NCBI GenBank assembly: GCA_028015205.1
Contig: CM051519.1
Location: forward strand, 87,255,539-87,319,538
DNA length: 64,000 bases
Source of the DNA: Mytilisepta virgata
Lineage: Eukaryota; Mollusca; Bivalvia; Mytilida; Mytilidae
Direction of reading: 5' to 3'
Part shown: positions 48,301 through 59,500 of the stretch, piece after piece
Numbering within the stretch: the first letter of the stretch is position 1
How the letters are laid out: every line of letters starts with the position of its first letter
The notes under the pieces: model-generated
Told to the model about the DNA's origin: nothing
Databases searched by the model: none
What the model saw: the letters and a program-made list of their open reading frames with translations, nothing else
Translations under genes and position numbers: made by a program

Positions 48301-51300
48301 GTGGCGTTAGAATAACAAAATAACTATAATTTTAATGACTTGATGGAATAGCAAAAATTTGTGATATTGATATAAGTTTTCACAGAAGGCAGCCGGTCGA
48401 AACGTCGGAATGTTTGATGGGAATTAAATGAACATTGATAAATTTAATATTATTAATTATCGTTACAATTTCATATATGGAATTATAATCCATGTGAAAT
48501 GTTACTACAAATGCCTGGCATGAACGGGGCATGTACACGATAATTTAGTAACCAGTTAATAAGTCTAAACAGACTTACTTAACATAATTATGAGCGATAT
48601 AGTTGCATATGCGCTCTTTGCGACGGAGGTAAATAATGACGCATCACGTGACGTTTTGTTAGGCATAGAAGCAAGAATGCAAACAACAGTTTCGTATAAA
48701 ATTCCAGTGATTTTTCCCTAAATATATTATGTCATAGGTATGGAATTCCCTCTATTTATAAGTTCTAGATATTGATTTCTGATTGTTTTTTGGTTTGATT
48801 ATTTAAATAAGAGTCTTGGCTTTATTTTAAGTTTAAAAAAATGCATGAAACTTAAAAAAGTAATTTTTTTCAGAAAAGTTTTATTAATGGGAGACTACTC
48901 TGAAAACATCCAAAAATAGGGTAGGTGAAAACACAACATTTTTATACTACTTCATGTAGCAATTTTAAAAGGCGGCGAATGTACCCTGAAACCACATGTG
49001 TTGAAACCAGTTGAATGTGTACTTTGGAAAACACATATACTCAGTTCTCTAAATTACGCAGGAATCCTTGCTAGGATGCTCTGAGTTTGGTATGTTTTTG
49101 AAATATTTGAAGGGGGCGGCCTATTTTTGGGCAGTTATCTTTTTGTAATGGTAAGAATTTAGAAAGGAATTCCTTAAAAATACTTATATACAGTGAAAGC
49201 ATGAAGAAATATGTTTTATTTGATATATGGTTTTCTATGGGTATATGATACAGCCAATTGTCCAGCTATAAATCTGTTGAGTAAGTTCCTTCAATTCATG
49301 ACGTCATGAAAAGTACTAAGAAAAACTGTTGTGTGCACTCCAATAACGATATGGCAGCACCTGTAAATTTTGCGATAAAAACTGTACCAGAGTTGCGACA
49401 ATTTCTTTCCCAGAGGGGTATATCATGCCATGAATACACAAAGCTAAAAGTCGTCCGACTTGCATTATCCTTCAAATTTCCCTTCACTCGGCTCGTCACA
49501 TGGAAAGCGCTATTCCCATGCCTAACAAAACACTAAAGTCACGTGATCGGAATAATAATTTCTGCCCCAGATGCGGTAATTCCAGACTAATTCGGAAATC
49601 ATGTATTGGCCTGTGGATTATTTGTTGGATTTCCAGAGATGAAAGGTGTTTGGAGTCTAGATAGTTAATGATTACTATTATCTGTAAATATTATTGCAAG
49701 TACTAAATAGTTTTTAATGATATTAAATCTAATATAAAAAATCTCTGTCTCTGATTTATTTACTTTGCCTTTCGTAACACAAGTACTGGCAAATTTTCAG
49801 TAGTATCTTCAAAGAAATGTAGAAAAGATTGACCACATTAAGGGAAACAAGAAATAAATAAACCTTTACAAGTGAAAAAAAGATTTTCATATTGTTTAGA
49901 AGCCTTGAATCCTTGTTGATTTGTTTTCTTGTTTAAGTTTAACAATATTTTTTTTCAGTTAGTCATTTTTTTACGTGCCTTGCTGAAGTTTTAGCACAGT
50001 ATATCCAGTAGTTGCCTCTTGCATCCTTCGTTTATAGTTCTAGCTTTTAAAATTTTCTGCTTAATTTGAAATATTAATAATTTTTGTTCAATCTTTGAAA
50101 ATCTCATTTCTTGGTTTATGTTAAATGGTTAAACTCATCAGAGGTCATGTGAGCTTTTGTCATCACTTGGCGTCCGTCGTCCGTAAACTTTTACATTTTC
50201 ATCTTCTCCTCTGAAACCCTTGGACTTATTGAACTGAATCTTGGCCTGTAGCTTCTATGGAAAGTCCTTTACAAAGTTTGCATAAATCATCCCGGTCAGT
50301 GAAACAAAATGGCCGCTATGAGCATTTACATGTTCTGATTGGTCGAAATTTAAAATTTCTCCTCTGAAACCGTAAAGCCAGATGAACTGATTTTTGGTAT
50401 GGAGCATCTATGGAAGGTTCTTTACAAAGTTTGCTTAAATCATCCCGGTCGCTGAAACAAAATAGCCGCCATGAGCATTTACATGTTTTGATTGGTCGAA
50501 ATGTAAAACTTCTCCTCTGAAATCGTAAAGCCAAATGAACTAATTTTTGATATGGAACATCTATGGAAGGTCCTTTACAAAATTTGCATAAGTCAGTCCG
50601 GTCCGTGAAACAAAATGGCTGCCATGAGCATTTACATGTTCTGATTGATCGAAATTTAAAACTTCTCCTCTGAAACCGTAAAGCCAAATGAACTGATTTT
50701 TGGTATGGATCATATATGGAATATCCTTTATAAACTTTGCATAAATCATCCTGGTCCGTGAAACAAAATGGCCGTCATGAACATTTACATGTTCTAATTG
50801 GTCGAAATTTAAAACTTCTTCTCTGAAACCGTAAAGCCAAATGAACTGATTTTTGGTATCGAGCATCTATGGAAGGCCCTTTACAAAACTTTGCATAAAT
50901 CATCCCGGTCCGTGAAACAAAATGGCCACCATGAGCATTTACATGTTCTTATTGGTCGAAATTTAAAACTTCTTCTCCTCTGAAACCGTAAAGCCAAATG
51001 AACTGATTTTTGGTATGGAGCATCTACTGAAGGTCCTTTACAAAATTTGCATAAATCTGTGTACTAGTCCGTGAAACAAAATGGCCACCAGAAACCTTTA
51101 TATGGTCTGATTTGTCAAAATTTAAACTTCTTTTCCTCTGAAACCGTAAAGCCAAATGAACTGATTTTTGGTATGGAACATCTACGGAATATGCTTTACA
51201 AAGTTTGCATAAATCTTTCTAGTCCGTGAAACAAAATGGCCGCCAGAAATCTTTATATGTTCTGATTGGTCAAAATTTAAAACTTCTTCTCCTCTGAAAC

Positions 51301-53534
51301 CGTAAAGCCAAATGAACTGATTTTTGGTATGGATCATCTATGGAATATCCTTTACAAACTTTGCATAAATCATCCTGGTCCGTGAAACAAAATGGCCGTC
51401 ATGAACATTTACAGGTTCTAATTGGTCGAAATTTAAAACTTATCCTCTGAAACCGTAAAGCCAAATGAACTGATTTTTGGTATGGAGCATCTATTGAAGG
51501 CCCTTTACAAACTTTGCATAAATCATCCCGGTCCGTGAAACAAAATGGCCACCATGAGCATTTACATGTTCTTATTGGTCGAAATTTAAAACTTCTCCTT
51601 TGAAACCGTAAAGCCAAATGTACTGATTTTTGGTATGGAACATATATGGACAGTCCTTTGCAAAGTTTGCATAAGTAATCCCGGTCCGTGAAACAAAATG
51701 GCCGCCATGAGCATTTACATGTTCTGATTGGTCGAAATTTAAAACGTCTTCTCCTCTGAAACCGTTTGGCCAAATTAACTGATGTTTGGTATGGAGCATC
51801 TATGGAAGGTCCTTTACAAACTTTGCATAAATCTCTCTAGTCCGTGAAACAAAATGGCCGCCAGAACCTTTATATTTTCTGATTGGTCAAAATTTAAAAC
51901 TTCTCCTCTGAAATCGTTTGGCCAATGAACTTATACTTGGTATGAAGCATTTACAGAAGATAATTTACAAAGTTTCCAGAAATCAATCTAGTCTGTCAAA
52001 TTAAATCAAAAGTTTGTGGCTGCCAGGTGAGCGATACAGGCTCAGCCCACTGAGCATCTTGTTATTCTAAAGTTATTGATAGTTGTCAAACGAAAGGTCA
52101 TATTATAACTAGAGTATTCTTTTAACGTGTCTATTATGCATACGGTTACTACTGAGAATAACAATAATCTGATGCCCTTTATAACAGGTTCGACTGTTAT
52201 ATTATTTGACATGTTAAGACTTACTATTAACAGGTAAAGTGTTAGTCAATACGCATCCTCTTACATGATTGCAGCTGAAAAAAGCAATGTTAGCACTTGT
52301 TAACAACATATATGGTTGAACAAAAGGAGGAATCTGGAAAAGAAAATTAAATAATATTTATTTACTACTAACTGGAGACAGTGTTTCGGACATTCCTAAG
52401 CCGTCTTAGACCTCCGAGGCTAGTAAATGAAAAACAAACAATTAAATAAACAAACACAAATATACAGAAAACAAAGTAATCAAATTTCACTGTCAATTGT
52501 ACTAATATTTAAATCTTTATTCGCAACCATAAATTTTTTGCAGTCATTTATCCAACTTCTACAGTACCTCTCTTTCCCAGTATAATTTTCAGAATATTGT
52601 TTGCCATATTTCCCAGCTGGACAAGGTTTACAATTTGTGTCTCCCTCAGATGTATTGCCAACTGTGTATTCTGGGTTAATTTCAACTTACTGTATTTATT
52701 TCGCCTCTTTCTTTTTACAAGACACCCTAAAATATTGTCGGAGTGATGGGAAATAAGTGTTCTTTGATCCAATTGTTTGCACATTTATAGACTTTTTTCT
52801 AATTGTTGCACATACATGATATATCCTTTTTATATATTAAACGATGAAGATAAAAAGATGAAATCAAACTACTACACTACCTCTCTTTTCCAATACAGTG
52901 ACATTCCATAGAACATTTTATGTCATACCAGCCAGATGGACATGGCTTACAGCTTGAGCCTTCTTCAGATGTGTAGCCGGCTGAACAAGCTGTGTGAGAA
53001 GGCAAAATGCATTTAGAAGAAACTATTAATGCTACCGAATATTTATAATTTGATTTAAAACAATTTTATTAAGTAGGTGGGCTCTTTGGAAGGAGTCGAA
53101 AATGCATAATATAAACCGAGGGTTATTTCATGTTGTATTAATGACAAAACTTTATTACTTACAATACAAGTGAGTAAAAGTTTGACACTTAAAGATAAGC
53201 CCAAAGTAGCGAGTGAGAGCTTTTAGAGAGTGGGTTGATACCCAAATATACAGATCTGGATGTAAGAATATCAATTTTTTGAAAAACAAGAAGAATGTCT
53301 GTTTTAACTTATTTATTAATTAAATGTTGGATATGAATCATCTCTACAAAACTTTTGGATTTTTGTTTCTGCGTTTAACATTTTGTCCTTGAAAGTAGCA
53401 GAGGAGATATAATACACTTTTTGAAGAAAGACCTTAATTTTAAGTCGTTTACCTAGTGATACATTACCCTATATACGACCATTCCTCATTCACAACTGAA
53501 GGGGAAGTTGAAAGATCTAATCCATCAATGCTTT

Positions 53535-53571
<37 letters not shown>

Positions 53572-56500
53572 GCAACAACAGATACACATACCTTGTCATT
53601 GGTAGAGATAAATCCCACTTTGTTAAAAACCACTCTAAATCTAACAAAAATATACAGAGGATGAAATTGTCCTGATGATTGAATTTTTGATCGACAAAAT
53701 ATTTGTTCAATTTGGTGGACGTGTTTTCCAACAGACAATTGGCATTCCTATGGATACGAATTGTGCGCCATTAGTGGCCGACTTGTTCATTTACTCATAT
53801 GAGTTAGCTGGTACCTTTAATTTCAGCTTCCACTACATAGATGATGTTTTATCACTCAACAATTCACGTTTTGGGAATTTCTTACATCTCATCTATCCAA
53901 AATGAGCTCGAAATTAAGTAAACCACAGACACTGCCAAGTCTGCATCTTATCTTGACCTTCATCTCGAAATTGACACCAGAGGAAAGTCGAATACAAAAC
54001 TTTACGACAGACGGGATGCCTTCGACTTTCCAATCGTCAACTTCCCATTTTTGAACGGCGTATGGAGTATATATTTCACAAATCGTACGTTACATGTATT
54101 CCAGAGCATGTCACATATACATTGACTTCCTGGACAAAGCCCGGCTCCTGACAGAAAAGTTTCTCAGACAGGGGTATTTTGCTCCTAAGTTGGAGTCGTC
54201 CTTATTGAAGTTTTTATGGACGTCATCATGACATGGTTGACAGGTATGAAAAAACCGTTTCCCACATGAAAATGGACCTGTTCCATTGATGTTATCCCTT
54301 CCTCATACATGATTTTATTATGTAAGTTTCGTATTTTGTCCTCCCAGTATAAAAGAAATAGAATATATATTCTATATTGAAGTTTAGTTGCTGAAAATAA
54401 AGAATAAAGGTTAATATATCAATGAATTATGTTCAAAAGATAGGGAATAGTTCATAGAAGAGTTTCATTAATAATTTATTTAACATTCACCCACCCATCC
54501 GTATTAAAATCATCATTTGCCCAGCATTGTATATCCCAATCTGTTGAACGTTTAACTATAGGGATGTTTACATGTGAAAAATCTGAAGTAATTTGATGAA
54601 AAAACAAGGTGAAATGGACCAACTTTTTTCCTCTTATCTAGGTGTGTTATTTAATTATAACGGCAAATTTCAACGTACACAAAAGCGTCTAGCCGACCAA
54701 GGAGGCAGGGCATTGTCTTCATTACTTAACACTCTAAAATCGATATATATATCACCGCATCAGCAGTGTAGTATGTTTGATAGTTTAGTCTCGACTGTTT
54801 TGAATTATGCGTCTGAGGTGTGGGGATTTCACCGTGCTAAAGATGTTGAGTTAGTTCATAATAAATTTTGCAGATTTGTTTTAAAAGTCCCAAAATCTAC
54901 TCCTAATTGTTGTTTATTGGGAGAACTTGGTCATCTGCCCATACATATTATCAGAAAACAAAAGATTTTGAAATATTTGTTTAAAATTGTACTAGAGAAA
55001 CCAGTTATTGTATATGATGTTTATATACTCTTAGTTACAGATTGTAATAATGGTAAGGAAAACTGGGCAACAAATATTCGTAATTTACTGTTTCAGTTAG
55101 GCTATAACGATTTATGGTATGACCAAGAAAATATAAATGTTTGTTATGAGACATTGAATATACGATTGATTGATCAATTTAATCAAAACTGGCGTTCTAA
55201 TGTGCAGAACTCTGATAACCTTTGCTTATATAAAGTTTTAAAAACTGACTTTGTTATAGAAGAATATTTGTTACATTACATCAATTTCACATTGTTTACA
55301 CAATTGAGTTTGGTGTACTTAAATTGAATATTGAAACTGGTAGATATCTTCCACAGAATAGAATTGATAGATTATATAATTGTTGTAACATGCAGTGTGT
55401 TGAAAATGAGTAGCATTTCATTTTGGTATGCTCAGCATACCAACAAATCAGGTTGAAATATTTTTCACGTTACTATTATTCTTTGCCTAATATTGATAAA
55501 CTATATCGTCTGTTGAAGACAACATCTAGAAGAAGTTTATCTAATATTGTATGTTATTTAAGAGAAAAAATTAAGATCTCATACACTGTCTTAAAACTAA
55601 ATATATGAATTAGAACTAAGTAGGCTTGCTCTCTGCAATTACTGTTTACTGACATTATTTTGTTAATACTATATTTTATGTCATGTCGTTTACTGTGAAT
55701 ATATTGTATTGCTATAGCTGTATATGCTTATGCAATAAAGTTTCTTCTTCTTCTAATTTGATTTTAACAGTTGTCAAAAAATAAAGTTTTTCATGTCAAA
55801 ATCATCCAAATCATATTGTTAAAAAATAGTTTTTTAAAAAATAAGTTATGTGTTGATAATTAACATAAAATTTCACTGATCTCTTGATTGTTGTTTTTTT
55901 TACGATTTTATATTTGGTTTTCGACTTTAAGTCGTTTTATGCCCCTTTTGACAACTCACCATTCTATTTATTTTAGTTGTTATTTTGACAATCTGCATTT
56001 ATAAATTTAAACTGCAGTTTTTTTTATGTGCAAATGGAATTTACATGCACTTTTCCGATATGAATTCTCCCAACATATCCCTTAGAAGGTTCTTGAATGC
56101 ATCATTTTAACACATTGATTTAAATCAACAGGTATGCACATATTTTAAATGTATTTCTGTTTGAAATTACGGAAAAAGAAAAAACATTCTCCTTCGAGTG
56201 GGATGTTTCCGCTTCATGTATTCAGCATTGTTTTTCTACAATAACGCAATTTCTCCTAACTGTAAAGGTTATGAACTTTGAAGATTATGGAGAAGTAAGG
56301 TAAAGTTCAGAGGAATTCCTAACTTATTTGTTTTTTGGACTACTCGGATGTTATCATTATCTATTTTTACATTTTTTGTCACTTGACCTGTCTAAGTATA
56401 TATCTACCATACAATTCCCTGTAAGCCATAGATACAAATATGCACTATGAATTAATTGTTGTCTCGGATCTTTATTAATGATATCATCTATGGTATAATT

Positions 56501-59500
56501 ACTGCGTGTATTGGTTATATGTCCGGTTACCTCTGGTCACCTTATAGCTGAACAATTATCCTTAGAACGGAAGTTGAGGCGAATGACGAAAGATGGAAAC
56601 ATGTCAGGTTGGTTAGGATCGTGTTAACTTATCGATAATTGCAAAATTTAAAGAAACGTATCGACCTAAACGTGTTAAATTCTCAGACAACACATTCATC
56701 CTCAATCAACTGTCAAATTGTGATTTGAATTGTGTCTATTGCAGTTGTTACGTGATGACGGCCCAAAGAAATCGAGCCCTTAATTTTTGTATTATAGATT
56801 ACATGCACGTGTGCACATACATTGGAAGATGCACATGTCAGTCTACCAGTTTGATCTCATTTTCATGGTCATGTGACATTATAAACATTATAATGGATAG
56901 ATAAATACTAATTGATGTTTAATAGATACGTTAGAAGGTGTACATGTCTGACAGTTATGACCTAACCTTGACTTCAATTTTACCGTTGACTGACTCTGAT
57001 AAATTGTATGGTGTGATTTTCTCGATTGGGTCCGTTTCTTATTAAATATAAGAGATCTATCAATTTATATATTGTCTCATGTCATTCTGGCAGGTGTTAC
57101 GTGACTTTGACATAATTTTCAGGGTCCGGTAACTTGCGTCAATTTTTCTCAATGAAATGAATTAATTTAATGCGTATTATGCATTAGATTCAATCTGGCA
57201 TATGTCACTTCGCCTTGACCTCATTTTCATGGTGCTAGGCACCGGTGATTGATCACGGGAGTTCAACCCACAGGCTGCCTAGCGCGGATAGGGGAGACCC
57301 TCTCTTTGGGGGGGGGGTGTTGTCAGGCCATAATACGGAAAGTCTGCCCGCGGACCATAGTGGGTAACGTGTTTGGAGAATACAACACTCCCTGCACGCT
57401 AAAGACCCTTTCTGTAGTTTTCGAAAAAGAGTAGGCTAATGCCGCTACAGAAGGCTAAATTATCAGACCCTACCCGACCATCCTACTTTTACAGTGACAG
57501 TCAAAACTGGTTCCCCTTTGTGTCTTGTCCCATCCCAATTTGAATTGTTTGATAAATTGAACTGGTTCTCGTCTGAAGAAGCACGAAATATTGCCACTGG
57601 ACGTTAAGCAACAATAAATCAATCAATCATTTTCATGGTGTAATGTGTCGTCATGGTGATAAGGAAAATACTATTTTACAGTCCTCTTTAAAAACAATTA
57701 TAGGCGGAAGTACACAAATGTTACATACAAAATACGACATGTTTTCCCCTTTTTTGAACTAAAGATATTTAATCATAGATTGTCTCTAACATCATGAATA
57801 AATCATTTCACACATATTGGGATAATCTTCACTCTAACAAAAGGATTATTTTTGCACAGCGGAATTCCTTTGCTTCTTTTGAAACAATTTTCTTCTTGGT
57901 TATCCTTTCGTGGATACACGTAAATGCACTGTAAAGATGCTCACAAACAATAACGAGTTAATGTCCCCTTTATTCAATGGAATGCGTTAATTGGACTACG
58001 AATCTTTCAAAATTGGATGAATATTGCTTTCCTCCACACAGTAGGAACCAGAATTGTGCCAAAAATCAACTTAAATACTGGTGCATCGTATCCTAAAAGT
58101 TTAACATTAAAATTTGGATTATTTGCCCCTGGTATATGGTTTATTGAATAGCGTGGATTAGTAGGATGGACAAAATTTTGACGAGCTTATTAAATGTCCT
58201 ATATCAATATATAATATATATTAAGAAAGTACGAATAAATAAAACAGAACGATTAAGAAAGAAGAGAAAGAACAGATCGAAAAAAAAATAACATAGACAC
58301 ACAAGAAAAATTAAGAAACAAGCATACTCAAAGCACATTACCTTCACACCTTCCATTCCTGTCTTCATAGTTCGAGCAGCATACCTTTATGTTTAAATCA
58401 ACCCCTTGAAACTGAGGACTATATAAATAAAAAAAACATTTTCATCATAATTTGAATGATAAATTCTTCTTAAAAAAAGACGCATAATAAAAGTATGAAT
58501 TTAAGAAAATAGTAGTTAAAGGTATGATACAAAATCGTATCTCATATCCATTTTGTAAATACTCCTGACGTTTTACATTACCTTACTCCACCACATCTAC
58601 TTTATAAAACAGAAAATTTTCCATAGGACTTTTAATTCCAAACTGTACAGCTTGTTGATCATCTAAAGCACCTCGATGTCAGACTGAGTTTTATCTGATT
58701 GCCACATCTCACTTTAACATTAATTGTTTGGTATTTGTTTTTGAAACACAAGCGTTTATTATTTTTTAATCCATTTGATATTTAAAAATTAGATAATTAG
58801 AGGAATAAATTAATTATTCTAACTAAAAATTTTCTCAAAACTGATATTTATTATTAATCAGCAGCAAATTAAGGTAATTAATATGAGTCCGTAGAATTAA
58901 CGTAAAGGACTTCCTTAGTGCACTAAGAACCATAAAAGTGCACCAAGGACATGATAGAGAGGTCCTATACGCAAAAAAAGGTTGCAAATGAAAGTAAATG
59001 GTTTTAAATACTTGATTCCAAATTTTTAAAAACATATTTGTACCGACTCAGAAGTTATTTAATAATTTATCGACACGTTTAACTTGTGTAATCTAACTTG
59101 TGTATCGTGTGCATCCAAGTGTTACCAATAAACATGAAAGGTGTGTATGGTTTGACCAGTGACTGTGTCACTACATGAAGTGAACCATTGTCAGATTATA
59201 TAAATAATTAATAAAATAATAATAATAATAAGGAAATAAAAAACAGTTTTCAAATTTTATAGTTTTATTGTATTGACTTTTGTATCATTGATAACTTTAA
59301 CAATTTATCTGATTTACATGAATATTAGTAATATTCATGTCTAAAATCTTGACTTGGCTTTGGCAGCAAAACTTTTCGGGCGGTGTTTCTGGCCCGGTTT
59401 CTTTGCTAGCTTGCCGACGGCGGGAATGACAGGTGTACCGTCGAAAGAAATCACTTTGTGATAAGATAAATTTCTGTCTGCCAGAAGTCTGTTGAAACGT

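Noticed and set aside
48385..48415. Hammerhead core at GGTCGAAACGTCGG
   Set aside because: No CTGATGA lies at a suitable distance upstream.
50316..51799. Minus-strand open frames of about 100-124 codons with repeating protein blocks
   Set aside because: The protein repeats simply mirror the 155-bp DNA unit, overlapping frames are equally open, and there is no conserved start.
53517..53738. Minus-strand open frame ending in poly-phenylalanine
   Set aside because: Produced by the 33-base A run and antisense Penelope-like sequence.
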